A stretch of 20,851 nt of DNA from an uncultured Muribaculaceae bacterium (GTDB taxonomy: Bacteria; Bacteroidota; Bacteroidia; Bacteroidales; Muribaculaceae): assembly GCA_910584185.1 (NCBI GenBank), contig CAJTYC010000040.1, positions 1 through 20,851 on the forward strand. Reading direction: 5' to 3'. The notes beneath the pieces are model-generated. The model ran no database searches. It had not been told where the DNA came from and worked only from the letters and a program-made list of their open reading frames with translations. Positions 1 to 7,565 of the stretch are shown one piece after another. Position 1 is the stretch's first letter. Every line of letters begins with the position of its first letter. The position numbers and the translations under genes are program-made.

Positions 1-485
1 CAGCAAAGGTATATTAAGCGCTTAAAATTGCCTCGCGGAGTTTGGGCCGTTTACTATCTCAATCTGTATCTCTATATACATATGTATATGGTTAAGTCTT
101 CAATATTGATTGCAACACGTATGGTTCCACATGGATAAATGATGGCTCAATATGGTGTATTTGAGATGAGCTGGGAACCATTACGCGAAACGAGATGTTT
201 CTTTGATACAATGGATGAGGCATTCTATCGTCGGATTACATCAATTCATTTACTCAACCATGTGTTTGAATGTTTAATCAATCATGCGTTTGAACGTTTG
301 AAGAATTAGATGATTGACCGAATGATGATTCAATCAAGTGTATCAACATTCAGTCATACGTTCGTACGATTACTTACTTACATGGCCTTTGATTGCAGGT
401 CCGGAATTGCAGTCAGGGCGATTATCATATTCGGCCCACGGTCGCGCCACTGAATCCTTTTTTCAAATTCTAAACAAAAATTTTT
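1..485. other. Non-coding leader region, no convincing gene
   Basis: No reading frame here looks like a protein gene. The stretch is AT-rich. It holds a perfect 12-bp palindrome at 14-25 (TTAAGCGCTTAA), a perfect 16-bp palindrome at 74-89 centred on CATATG, and a pair of near-identical 17-bp direct repeats at 259-299. A short poly-T/poly-A stretch (about 460-484) lies just before the small HTH gene at 486. No TAnnTTTGC promoter box was found on the plus strand close to that gene. The region may be the upstream control DNA or the edge of an accessory element, but this is inference. Confidence 0.5.
259..299 (+). repeat. 17-bp imperfect direct repeat, two copies
   Basis: CATGTGTTTGAATGTTT at 259-275 is repeated as CATGCGTTTGAACGTTT at 283-299. 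The copies differ at two positions (both T/C) and are offset by 24 nt. They could be operator-like half sites or a decayed repeat. The function is unknown. Confidence 0.6.
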
Positions 486-931
486 ATGGATTATGTTGTT
501 ATCGAACGTGTCGTTTACGATGCGATCCTGGCACGTGTTGACGAATTTGCCAGAGGGCTGGAGGCTCTGATGAGACTCTATGCTCCGAGAAATCTTGATG
601 ACTGGGTTGACAATGAGTCGGCTCAATCCATTCTGATACTTGGACTGCGTTCCATGCAGACCATGCGTTCATCCGGCAAAATCGGTTACTCAATCATCGA
701 CGGAAGGTTTTCTATCCGATGAGTGAAATTGACCGTGTGCTGAAGCAATCCTACGTAAACTTTACCTGCACGACGAACGCCTACAAGCACCTGTCTGTCG
801 AAATTCTCAAGGTTTATATTGCGAGGAACCACCGTGTGCATCATAACCTCAGTTCGGTTTCCAAGCATCACCTCGCGAAGCGTTTCATTGTTTATCGAAT
901 CTGCTCTGTATTGTTTACAGGACAAAATTAG
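486..931 (+). pseudogene. Small helix-turn-helix DNA-binding protein, probably frameshifted
   Basis: The frame from 486 encodes 78 residues and stops at 720-722. It resembles the roughly 90-130-residue Bacteroidales HTH family (excisionase/MerR-like fold). There is an N-terminal helical segment, then residues about 37-72 with DWVDNESAQSILILGLRSMQ, MRSSGKIGYS and IDGRF, matching the family pattern DWLDNqdvcqiLniSpRTLQTLRdnGtLaYSqi. The usual next motif (a YY/FY pair, then D/E-hydrophobic-E-R) is not in this frame. It appears in the overlapping frame as FYPMSEIDRVLKQSY if one T is added to the TTTT run at about 708-711. A one-base deletion, or a base-call error, is therefore likely. Family resemblance fades after about 770, although the second frame stays open to 931. 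Such proteins are often found beside Bacteroidales mobile elements. The codons GGT-TTC-rich start and the lack of partner genes leave its job unknown. Confidence 0.5.
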
Positions 932-1082
932 CTATTTTTTGTCTTACGAACAAGACACAGCAGAAAAAAACATGCGTATCACCATTATTTTTCCTACTTT
1001 TACAGGGACCTTAAGCTTAGGGAGTTGGCAGCGCCGACGGCGGTGGTGGCGAGGGTGGCGACTAAAGGCAGTTTATATCGTG
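932..1082. other. Intergenic region, nothing recognised
   Basis: Between the decayed HTH frame and the gdhA terminator I see no plausible gene. There is a small 6-bp hairpin (TGTCTT/AAGACA, about 940-958) and a GC-rich stretch at 1028-1062 made of GGCG/GGTGG repeats. Neither has a clear role. Confidence 0.4.
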
Positions 1083-1111
1083 AAAAAGGGGAGGCGCCTT
1101 GGCGTCTCCCC
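1083..1111 (-). terminator. Rho-independent terminator of gdhA
   Basis: Read on the minus strand, GGGGAGACGCC (1111-1101) pairs with GGCGCCTCCCC (1098-1088), an 11-bp stem with one G-T pair and a 2-nt loop. A U5 tract follows (1087-1083). It lies about 40 nt past the gdhA stop. Confidence 0.85.
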
Positions 1112-1152
1112 TTCCGGGTTTGGGTATTGGTTGGTTTTTTGGTTGCGGTTGT

Positions 1153-2490
1153 TTAGATGATGCCCTGGCCCATCATTGCGTCTGCTACCTTTAGGAAGCC
1201 GGCTATGTTGGCACCCTTCATGTAGTTGATGTAGCCGTCGGCCTCTGTGCCGTGTTCCACACATGCCTCGTGGATGTTGGCCATGATCTCGTGGAGCATG
1301 TCGTCGACTTTCTTGGCGCTCCATTGCAGGTGCTCAGCATCCTGGGTCATCTCAAGACCTGACACTGCCACACCACCGGCGTTGACAGCCTTGCCGGGTG
1401 CGTAAGGTTTCTTTGCCTTGATGAATGCATCAATTGCCTCGGCGGTGCAGCCCATGTTGCTGACTTCGGCCACCATGAGCACATCGTTGGCGATAAGCAT
1501 CTTTGCATCTTCTTCACCGAGCTCGTTCTGAGTGGCGCAAGGAAGTGCGATGTCGACTTTCTGTTCCCAAGGTTTACGGCCTGCGATGAACTTTGAGCCG
1601 GCGAATTTCTCAGCGTAAGGAGCCACGACATCGTTGCCGCTTGCGCGGAGTTCGAGCATATATTCGATTTTCTCTGCATCGAGACCTGCGGGGTCGTAGA
1701 TGTAACCGTCAGGACCGGAGATTGTCACCACCTTGCCGCCGAGTTCGGTAGCCTTGGTAGCTGCACCCCATGCCACGTTACCGAAGCCGGAGATTGCGAT
1801 AGTCTTGCCCTTGATGTCCTGCTTGAGGTCGCGGAGCATCTGCTGCACGAAATAGAGTGCACCGAAGCCGGTAGCCTCGGGACGGATGCGGCTGCCGCCG
1901 AAAGAGAGGCCCTTGCCTGTGAATGTGCCTGTGTTTTCGCGAGCAAGTTTCTTGTACATGCCATACATGTAGCCGACTTCGCGACCACCTACACCGATAT
2001 CACCGGCGGGAACATCGCGGTCGGGGCCGAGGTTGCGCCAGAGTTCGAGCACGAAAGCCTGGCAGAAGCGCATGATCTCAGCATCGCTCTTGCCGCGGGG
2101 GCTGAAGTCTGAACCACCTTTTGCTCCACCCATGGGAAGAGTGGTGAGGGCATTCTTGAAAGTCTGTTCGAAACCGAGGAACTTGAGCACCGAGAGGGTT
2201 ACGGAAGCATGGAAACGGATACCGCCCTTGTAGGGGCCGATGGCGTTGTTGAACTGCACACGATAACCGATGTTGTTTTGCACTTCACCTTTATCGTCGA
2301 CCCAAGTCACGCGGAAAGTAAAGATTCTATCCGGCTCCACCATGCGCTCGATGATGCGGGCTTTCTCATACTCGGGGTGCTGGTTGTAGACGTCTTCCAC
2401 GCAAAGGAGCACCTCTTTAACTGCTTGGAGAAATTCCTTCTCTCCCGGATGTTTGGCCTCAAGATTGGCCAGAATCTCATTGATGTTCAT
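1153..2490 (-). CDS. gdhA: NADP-type glutamate dehydrogenase
   Basis: GdhA makes glutamate from 2-oxoglutarate and ammonia with NADPH in the cytoplasm, and is a main ammonia-assimilation enzyme in gut Bacteroidales. At 445 residues it matches the length of the E. coli hexameric enzyme (447). Substrate-binding motifs are NAIGPYKGGIRFH (82-94) and LPMGGAKGGSDF (118-129), with the catalytic Lys at 124. PAGDIGVGGREVG (161-173) carries the catalytic Asp164. The dinucleotide fold shows GFGNVA (235-240), and residues about 191-204 (TGKGLSFGGSRIRP) match the family. The segment AEVSNMGCT near 341 replaces the enterobacterial AEGANMPTT, as I recall for Bacteroides GdhA. ATG at 2490 gives a full family N-terminus. 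The gene has its own promoter-like site and terminator, so it is probably monocistronic. NADP specificity is inferred from overall similarity. Confidence 0.96.
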   Translation of the reverse strand: MNINEILANLEAKHPGEKEFLQAVKEVLLCVEDVYNQHPEYEKARIIERMVEPDRIFTFRVTWVDDKGEVQNNIGYRVQFNNAIGPYKGGIRFHASVTLSVLKFLGFEQTFKNALTTLPMGGAKGGSDFSPRGKSDAEIMRFCQAFVLELWRNLGPDRDVPAGDIGVGGREVGYMYGMYKKLARENTGTFTGKGLSFGGSRIRPEATGFGALYFVQQMLRDLKQDIKGKTIAISGFGNVAWGAATKATELGGKVVTISGPDGYIYDPAGLDAEKIEYMLELRASGNDVVAPYAEKFAGSKFIAGRKPWEQKVDIALPCATQNELGEEDAKMLIANDVLMVAEVSNMGCTAEAIDAFIKAKKPYAPGKAVNAGGVAVSGLEMTQDAEHLQWSAKKVDDMLHEIMANIHEACVEHGTEADGYINYMKGANIAGFLKVADAMMGQGII

Positions 2491-2809
2491 GATAATCTGT
2501 TTAGATTTAAGAGTGTGAATTATCTTCGTGTTTTCATGTGGCCGGTCGGGAGCTTCGACAATCTCATGAGGGCTTGCCGGGCGTCTCTTTGGCCTTGCAT
2601 TGCAAACTTACAAAATAAAATCGATATGGCAATAAAAAAGATGATAAAAATCGAGGTGGGTAAATATGTTTGATAACATACTTTTGCAGCTATAATGACA
2701 ATGGCTCTGATTTTCGTGCTCCGCACTTGCACAGAACAAAAGCTGTCGCAGCCTTGCGCACTAAAAAACGGAGCGCTTCGTACAAAGGCTACCGGCGTAT
2801 GTGCGCACG
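2491..2809. other. Intergenic region between gdhA and the first OmpA-like gene
   Basis: No convincing gene is present. Besides the gdhA promoter it holds a plus-strand TACTTTTGC box at 2679-2687. A stretch at about 2695-2809 contains short self-complementary pieces (GTGCTCCGCAC, GTGCGCAC). A 54-codon plus-strand frame (2695-2859, beginning MTMALIFVLRTC) runs through the OmpA terminator, and I do not regard it as a gene. Confidence 0.5.
2602..2633 (-). promoter_or_regulatory. Bacteroidetes-type promoter of gdhA
   Basis: On the minus strand TAAGTTTGC (2610-2602) fits the -7 consensus TAnnTTTGC exactly. ATTG (2633-2630) supplies a -33 TTG with a 19-nt spacer. This predicts transcription starting near 2595 and a leader of about 105 nt before the gdhA ATG. 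Confidence 0.65.
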
Positions 2810-2834
2810 AAAAAGGGACCCCTTGCGGGGTCCC
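2810..2834 (-). terminator. Terminator of the first OmpA-like gene
   Basis: GGGACCCC (2815-2822) and GGGGTCCC (2827-2834) form a perfect 8-bp GC-rich stem around TTGC. On the minus strand it is followed by U5 (2814-2810). It lies about 30 nt past the stop codon. Confidence 0.88.
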
Positions 2835-2865
2835 CTCACCATATATTAGGTCACAGTAGAAAGGA

Positions 2866-4134
2866 TTACTGCTTGAAGATCACTATACGGTTCCAGTCGT
2901 TGTGTGAAGGATATTCCTGGACGTCTGAACCGAACGATTTAGTCTCGAGACGGTCTGCGGAAATTCCGTATTCGTTGATAAGAGCATTCTTGACGGCTTC
3001 GGCACGTTTTTCGGAGAGCTGCATGTTATATTCGGCAGTACCGGTGTCCTTGTCGGCGTAACCTGCGATGACAATCTTTTCGTTGGGGTTAGCCTTAAGC
3101 CATTCAGCCATTGAGTATACGTTCACCTCTTCGGTGGGCATGATCTCAGCGCTGTTGATATTGAATCGAACTGTAGCCATGAGCGGAGCGTTAGCACAAT
3201 CCTTCTGCACCACTTCGGGGCAAGGGAGCTGCGACTGGAGGTCTGCCACTGTCTGACCGCAAGCGAGAAGCTGGGCGCGGAGGTCGTTGACCTGGCCATT
3301 GAGGGCCGCTACCTGAGATACATATTCGCATTCGTTGAACTTGTTCCATCCGCGACCGCCGATGTTGAAGTTGAAACCACCCATAGCCTGCACGAGAGCG
3401 TCGATGGAGCGGCCACGTGTGTTGTTGTTCCAGTTGTCGGCATAGAAAGCTGCGCGAGCTTCAGCGAAGAAGTCTACATACTTGCAGAGACGGAAACGGA
3501 ACTGAAGGCCTGCGGTGACAGGAAGAGTCCATGCCACTCTCTTGTAAGGAGAGGCATATTTGTCGGGGTGGTCGCGGAGCACGTTAGTGCCGGTGGGGAA
3601 ACCATCCTGGTTGCCGCGGAATCTCCAGCTTGCCTCACCGCCGACACCTACGAACGGGATGATTGAGAATACGCGGTTGGGGTTAACGCCTCCGAGTGAG
3701 TTGAACATATCCCACATGAGTTCGAGGTGAACACCTGCGTGGCGCATCTTGCCACGTCCGAGACCTTGGTCGGCCTGCAGTCTTGTCTGGGGATCATCCC
3801 AATGGATAGCACCATACATACCTTTGAGTCTTAAGCCCAAGTAGGGAGAGAACCAACGGCCGAAACCTACGCTGTAAGCAGCTGTCCATTTCTTACCGTC
3901 TACGTTATCCATTTTCGAGTAGCCTTTCTCCACAAACGGTTGGTTGGCTCCTGCGCTGAGTTCGATGAACCAGTTGTCGCGCCAATTGGAGAAATAGTGG
4001 GTCGTGTTGTCGCACTGGAACTCAGTAACTGTTACTGCGTCATCGACAAACACATCCTGTGCCTTTGCCGAATTGCAGAACCCGATAGTCCCGGCGCAAA
4101 CGGCCATCGCGAGGTAAAGATTGCGTGTTTTCAT
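2866..4134 (-). CDS. OmpA-family outer-membrane protein, copy 1
   Basis: This 422-residue protein has a signal peptide (cut probably after AKA, residue 25, leaving QDVFVDDAV). Residues about 48-265 are rich in alternating aromatic strands typical of a β-barrel (DNWFIELSAGANQP, FGRWFSPYLGLRLKGMYG, GLQFRFRLCKYVDFFAEARA). A short heptad-like segment (274-303) and a Cys-containing linker (C292, C305, C313) follow, then a C-terminal OmpA peptidoglycan-binding domain (about 320-410). That domain has AGYADKDTG (358-366, Asp361) and YNMQLSEKRAEAV (369-381, Arg377), the positions that hold diaminopimelate in OmpA domains. Its layout matches P. gingivalis Pgm6/Pgm7, which form disulfide-linked trimers and tie the outer membrane to the cell wall; the same role is inferred here. 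It closely resembles copy 3 (shared GFGRWFSPYLG, DKYASPYK/ERYASPYK, FVGVGG). No TAnnTTTGC promoter was found upstream. Confidence 0.93.
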   Translation of the reverse strand: MKTRNLYLAMAVCAGTIGFCNSAKAQDVFVDDAVTVTEFQCDNTTHYFSNWRDNWFIELSAGANQPFVEKGYSKMDNVDGKKWTAAYSVGFGRWFSPYLGLRLKGMYGAIHWDDPQTRLQADQGLGRGKMRHAGVHLELMWDMFNSLGGVNPNRVFSIIPFVGVGGEASWRFRGNQDGFPTGTNVLRDHPDKYASPYKRVAWTLPVTAGLQFRFRLCKYVDFFAEARAAFYADNWNNNTRGRSIDALVQAMGGFNFNIGGRGWNKFNECEYVSQVAALNGQVNDLRAQLLACGQTVADLQSQLPCPEVVQKDCANAPLMATVRFNINSAEIMPTEEVNVYSMAEWLKANPNEKIVIAGYADKDTGTAEYNMQLSEKRAEAVKNALINEYGISADRLETKSFGSDVQEYPSHNDWNRIVIFKQ

Positions 4135-4354
4135 ACTGTGTTGATTTTAATAATAGAACTTAGTTAAATATCTCTCTTTTGAAGCGGAATCATTCCCTTC
4201 TGCCGGACTCCCGGAGGCTTGTTCCGAAGAATCATCACCGGCCTTATAAAGAACTCCGGGTTTGTTCCGATTTCACTTATAGAACACGGCAACGCGCCCT
4301 ATAGTTCGATAAATGTTGAAATATCTTAAAAAAATTTTGGTTTTGTTGTTTTTT
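4135..4354. other. Upstream region of OmpA-like copy 1
   Basis: No gene is seen. The stretch must hold the leader and promoter of copy 1, because copy 2 has its own terminator, but no exact TAnnTTTGC box is present on the minus strand. A dyad CCGGAGGC...GCCGG (about 4211-4241) is the only local structure. Confidence 0.4.
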
Positions 4355-4503
4355 GTCGTCGGCGGCGCCTCCTCTCCCCCAGTGCGCGATGCAACTTCAG
4401 CTAACGCTTTTATTACTTGTTGTCGTCGCCGGAGGCTCCTCCCCCCCGGGGGCTGCGCGACGTTGCTTCGCACACCGGGGGGGAGAGGAGGCGCCGACGA
4501 CGA
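4355..4503. repeat. GC-rich long imperfect inverted repeat with internal third copy
   Basis: The left arm at 4355-4395 begins GTCGTCGGCGGCGCCTCC and ends TGCGCGATGCAAC. The right arm at 4462-4503 is its near reverse complement (GTTGCTTCGCACACC followed by GGAGAGGAGGCGCCGACGAC). Between them, 4422-4462 is a third, directly repeated version of the left arm (GTCGTCGCCGGAGGCTCC, then a C/G run and CTGCGCGACG). The element sits exactly between the terminator of copy 2 and the upstream region of copy 1, in AT-rich surroundings (poly-T on the left, poly-A on the right). It looks like an intergenic palindromic repeat, not a gene. Confidence 0.7.
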
Positions 4504-4511
4504 ACATGTAC

Positions 4512-4547
4512 AAAAAAAACGGGAGGCTCCCGTTTGGGGGCCTCCCG
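4512..4547 (-). terminator. Terminator of the second OmpA-like gene
   Basis: CGGGAGGC (4520-4527) pairs with GCCTCCCG (4540-4547), and CCC/GGG pairs extend the stem inside the loop. On the minus strand a U8 tract follows (4519-4512). It lies just past the stop at 4569. Confidence 0.88.
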
Positions 4548-4568
4548 CGTTATCAATTCGGTAAAATC

Positions 4569-5837
4569 TTACTGCTTGAAGATTACGATACGGTTCCAGT
4601 CGTTGTGTGAGGGATATTCCTGAACGTCTGAACCGAACGACTTGGTCTCGAGACGGTCGGCGGCGATGCCGTATTCGTTCACGAGAGCATCCTTGACAGC
4701 GTTGGCGCGGCGCTCGGAGAGCTTGAGGTTGTATTCAACCGTACCGGTGTTCTTGTCGGCGTAACCTGCGATGATGATCTTCTCGTCGGGGTTAGCCTTG
4801 AGCCATTCTGCCATAGTGTAGATGCTGACCTCCTCTGTGGGGAGAATCTTCGAGCTGTTGATAAGGAAGCGTACAGTGGCCATGAGGGGCGCGTTCTTGC
4901 AGTCCTTCTGCACCACTTCGGGGCAGGGAAGCTGAGCCTGGAGGGCAGCCACGGTCTGACCGCAGTTGACGAGCTGGGCGCGGAGGTCGTTGACCTGGCC
5001 ATTGAGGGCAGCAATCTGGTTAACATAGTCGCACTCGTTGAAAGTCTTCCAGCCGCGACCGCCGATGTTGAAGTTGAAACCACCGAGGGCAGTTACAAGA
5101 GCATCGAGGGGATTACCATATACGTAGTTGTTCCAGTTGTCGCCATAGACTGCTGCGCGGGCCTCAGCAAAGAAGTCAACATACTTGCAGAGACGGAAAC
5201 GGAACTGGATACCGGCAGATACAGGTATTGTCCACTCCACCTCCTTGAGTTCGTTGGAGCCTTTCTTATACACGTTAGAACCGACAGGCTGCATGCCTCT
5301 GTGATCCTTGAAATCCCAGCTGCAGTCACCGCCGAAGCCGATATAAGGAATGATAGAGAACACGCGCTTGGGGTTGACACCGCCGAACGTATTGAGCATA
5401 TCCCACATGAACTCGAACGAAACAGAAGCGTGCTTCATCTTGCTCCAGCCCTCGTTGGCGAGAGCCTGCTGCGGGTTGAGGGGAGCATCCCAGTGGATAG
5501 CGCCATAGATGCCCTTGAGGCGAAGACCGAACTCGGGGTTGATCCAACGGCCCACACCCACGCTGTACATTGCTGTCCACTTCTTGCCCTTGAAAGCGTC
5601 GAGGGCGAACTTGTCGATGGCCATGCCGCGCTCCACGAGGGGCTGGTTGCTACCGGCACTCAACTCGATAAACCAGTTGTCGCGCCAGCTTGAGAAATAC
5701 TGGGTGTTGTTGTCGCAAGAGTACTCAGTCACTGATACTGCATCGTCAACAAACACGTCCTGAGCCATAGCATTGCCGCCGCCAAGCAGAGCTGCGGCGA
5801 AAAGACCAGCCAAATAAAAATACTTGCGTGATTTCAT
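4569..5837 (-). CDS. OmpA-family outer-membrane protein, copy 2
   Basis: This 422-residue paralogue has the same plan as its neighbours: a signal peptide (cut after AMA, leaving QDVFVDDAVSV), a β-barrel region, a short coiled segment with CGQTVAALQAQLPCPEVVQ, and an OmpA C-terminal domain with AGYADKNTG and YNLKLSERRANAV (Asp361, Arg377 by gap-free C-terminal alignment). It is the most divergent of the three in the barrel: GVGRWINPEFG replaces GFGRWFSPYLG, the ASPYK segment is missing, and AFKGKKW replaces NVDGKKW. The last 15 residues are identical to the other copies. It has its own promoter and terminator. By analogy with Pgm6/Pgm7 it may form mixed trimers with the neighbours, holding the outer membrane to peptidoglycan; this is inference. 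Confidence 0.93.
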   Translation of the reverse strand: MKSRKYFYLAGLFAAALLGGGNAMAQDVFVDDAVSVTEYSCDNNTQYFSSWRDNWFIELSAGSNQPLVERGMAIDKFALDAFKGKKWTAMYSVGVGRWINPEFGLRLKGIYGAIHWDAPLNPQQALANEGWSKMKHASVSFEFMWDMLNTFGGVNPKRVFSIIPYIGFGGDCSWDFKDHRGMQPVGSNVYKKGSNELKEVEWTIPVSAGIQFRFRLCKYVDFFAEARAAVYGDNWNNYVYGNPLDALVTALGGFNFNIGGRGWKTFNECDYVNQIAALNGQVNDLRAQLVNCGQTVAALQAQLPCPEVVQKDCKNAPLMATVRFLINSSKILPTEEVSIYTMAEWLKANPDEKIIIAGYADKNTGTVEYNLKLSERRANAVKDALVNEYGIAADRLETKSFGSDVQEYPSHNDWNRIVIFKQ

Positions 5838-5907
5838 ATAACTATGATTTTTTGTAAGTTGTCTAAGTCTACAAGGTTAAAAACTATTAAATAGCCCTAA
5901 AGCAAAT

Positions 5908-5940
5908 GCAAATTTATGCAAAAATTCTGACATTGGCAAA
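5908..5940 (-). promoter_or_regulatory. Bacteroidetes-type promoter of OmpA-like copy 2
   Basis: On the minus strand TTTG (5940-5937) is followed after 20 nt by TAAATTTGC (5916-5908). Both match the Bacteroidetes -33/-7 consensus with the expected spacing. Transcription should start near 5902, giving a leader of about 65 nt to the ATG at 5837. Confidence 0.75.
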
Positions 5941-5994
5941 TATTTTGAAGCCTAATATTACATAATCAAGGGCGAATGGAGAGATTCGGCGAAC

Positions 5995-6027
5995 AAAAAC
6001 AAGGAGGCTTCCAAAAGGAAGCCTCCT
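5995..6027 (-). terminator. Terminator of the third OmpA-like gene
   Basis: AGGAGGCTTCC (6002-6012) and GGAAGCCTCCT (6017-6027) form a perfect 11-bp stem with an AAAA loop. On the minus strand the stem is followed by UUGUUUUU (6001-5995 and beyond). Confidence 0.88.
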
Positions 6028-6050
6028 GCGTTATCGATTTCGGTAAAATC

Positions 6051-7316
6051 TTACTGCTTGAAGATTACGATACGGTTCCAGTCGTTGTGAGAAGGATATT
6101 CCTGAACGTCAGAGCCGAACGACTTGGTCTCAAGACGGTTGGCATCGATGCCGTATTCGTTGACGAGAGCGTCCTTGACAGCGTTGGCACGCTTTTCAGA
6201 AAGCTTCATGTTGTATTCAGCTGTACCGGTATCCTTGTCAGCGTAACCTGCGATGATGATCTTCTCGTTGGGGTTAGCCTTGAGCCACTCAGCCATGCTG
6301 TATACGTTAACCTCTTCAGTGGGGAGGATCTTGGCGCTGTTGATCTTGAAGCGTACAGTTGCCATGAGAGGAGCGTTAGCGCAGTCTTTCTCAACCACCT
6401 CGGGGCAGGGGAGCTGAGCCTGGAGGGCAGCTACAGTCTGGCCGCAAGCCACGAGCTGAGCACGGAGGTCATTCACCTGGCCGTTGAGGGCAGCGATCTG
6501 AGAAACATATTCGCACTCGTTGAACTTGTTCCAGCCGCGGCCACCGATGTTGAAGTTGAAACCACCCATAGCCTGCACGAGAGCGTCGATAGATTTAGCA
6601 CCTACCTGGTTGTTCCAGTTGTCAGCATAGAATGCTGCGCGAGCCTCAGCGAAGAAGTCAACATACTTGCAGAGACGGAAACGGAACTGGAGACCTGCGG
6701 TGACAGGAAGAGTCCACTCTACATTCTTGTAGGGGCTTGCGTAACGCTCGTGGTGCTCACGGAGCACGTTAGAGAGCTGGGGCTGGTCACCCTTGTTGTT
6801 CTTGAAGTTCCAGTTAGCATCGCCACCCACACCTACGAAGGGGATGATAGAGAACACGCGGTTGGGGTTAACACCACCAATCGAGTTGAACATATCCCAC
6901 ATAAGTTCGAGCGACACAGAAGCGTGTCTGCTGTGGTTGAAGCCGAGGTTAGCGTTGGCAGAAGCCACTGAGTTGGGAGCATCCCAGTGGATAGAGCCGT
7001 ACATGCCCTTGAAGCGGAAACCCAAGTAGGGAGAGAACCAACGGCCGAAACCTACAGAGTAAGCAGCTGTCCAGAGCTTACCGTCTACATTGTCGAGCTT
7101 AGAATAACCATTCTCCACGAGAGGCTGGTTAGCACCGGCGCTGATTTCGATGAACCAGTTGTTGCGCCAGTTTGAGAAATAGTGGTCAGAGTTGTCACAA
7201 GTGAATTCAGTCACAGTGGCAGCATCATCCACAAACACGTCCTGAGCCTGAGCCACGTTGCTGCAAGCAAACGCGCCGGCGCAGAGTGCAATTACGTAAA
7301 GATTTTTAGCTTTCAT
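6051..7316 (-). CDS. OmpA-family outer-membrane protein, copy 3
   Basis: This 421-residue member has a signal peptide (cut after AQA, leaving QDVFVDDAATV), an aromatic-rich β-barrel, the linker CGQTVAALQAQLPCPEVVE with Cys pairs, and the OmpA domain with AGYADKDTG and YNMKLSEKRANAV (Asp360, Arg376). Within the barrel it pairs with copy 1 (FGRWFSPYLGFRFKGMYG, ERYASPYKNVEW), while parts of the linker and C-terminal domain are closer to copy 2 (AALQAQLP, KILPTEEV, KDALVNEYGI). This mosaic pattern suggests recombination or gene conversion among the copies. It has its own promoter, an unusually long predicted leader and its own terminator. The role is inferred as an outer-membrane to peptidoglycan anchor, as for P. 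gingivalis Pgm6/Pgm7. Confidence 0.93.
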   Translation of the reverse strand: MKAKNLYVIALCAGAFACSNVAQAQDVFVDDAATVTEFTCDNSDHYFSNWRNNWFIEISAGANQPLVENGYSKLDNVDGKLWTAAYSVGFGRWFSPYLGFRFKGMYGSIHWDAPNSVASANANLGFNHSRHASVSLELMWDMFNSIGGVNPNRVFSIIPFVGVGGDANWNFKNNKGDQPQLSNVLREHHERYASPYKNVEWTLPVTAGLQFRFRLCKYVDFFAEARAAFYADNWNNQVGAKSIDALVQAMGGFNFNIGGRGWNKFNECEYVSQIAALNGQVNDLRAQLVACGQTVAALQAQLPCPEVVEKDCANAPLMATVRFKINSAKILPTEEVNVYSMAEWLKANPNEKIIIAGYADKDTGTAEYNMKLSEKRANAVKDALVNEYGIDANRLETKSFGSDVQEYPSHNDWNRIVIFKQ

Positions 7317-7526
7317 ACTGTAATTGTTTAATAATGGAATTTGTTATTTACTATTTAACGTTAACGATGGCCAAAATGTTTTAAAAAAAATTAAAACTTC
7401 CTTGCGGATTCCTACCATTCGTTGTATTGTCATAATTTCTATCACTTGACAAATCAGCGCATATTACAATGAATCGATGTCCCAACCAACTAATACTCAT
7501 GTAACAAGAGCGCCATTGCAGTGCAA

Positions 7527-7560
7527 GTTTGTTAAAAATCGTTAATCTCTTTTAACAAAC
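7527..7560 (-). promoter_or_regulatory. 5'-terminal stem-loop in the leader of OmpA-like copy 3
   Basis: On the minus strand GTTTGTTAAAA (7560-7550) and TTTTAACAAAC (7537-7527) make a perfect 11-bp stem with a 12-nt loop. Given the -7 box at 7574-7566, the transcript should begin at about 7560-7562, so this hairpin would sit at its 5' end. In E. coli a 5' stem-loop protects ompA mRNA from decay; a similar role here is inference. Confidence 0.55.
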
Positions 7561-7565
7561 TTTTT

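Noticed and set aside
259..299. CRISPR array
   Set aside because: Only two imperfect 17-bp copies with a 7-bp gap; no spacers or cas genes.
686..925. 79-codon minus-strand frame (contains LENFDRQVLVGVRRAG)
   Set aside because: Composition looks somewhat protein-like, but it overlaps the HTH frame and I recognise no family; too weak to call.
4353..4610. Short open frames across the GC-rich repeat
   Set aside because: They are created by the repeat and run into the terminator and the antisense of the OmpA gene.
5976..6971. 331-codon plus-strand open frame opposite OmpA copy 3
   Set aside because: It is the antisense shadow of a strongly supported OmpA gene, it runs through that gene's terminator, and its protein has no recognisable motif.
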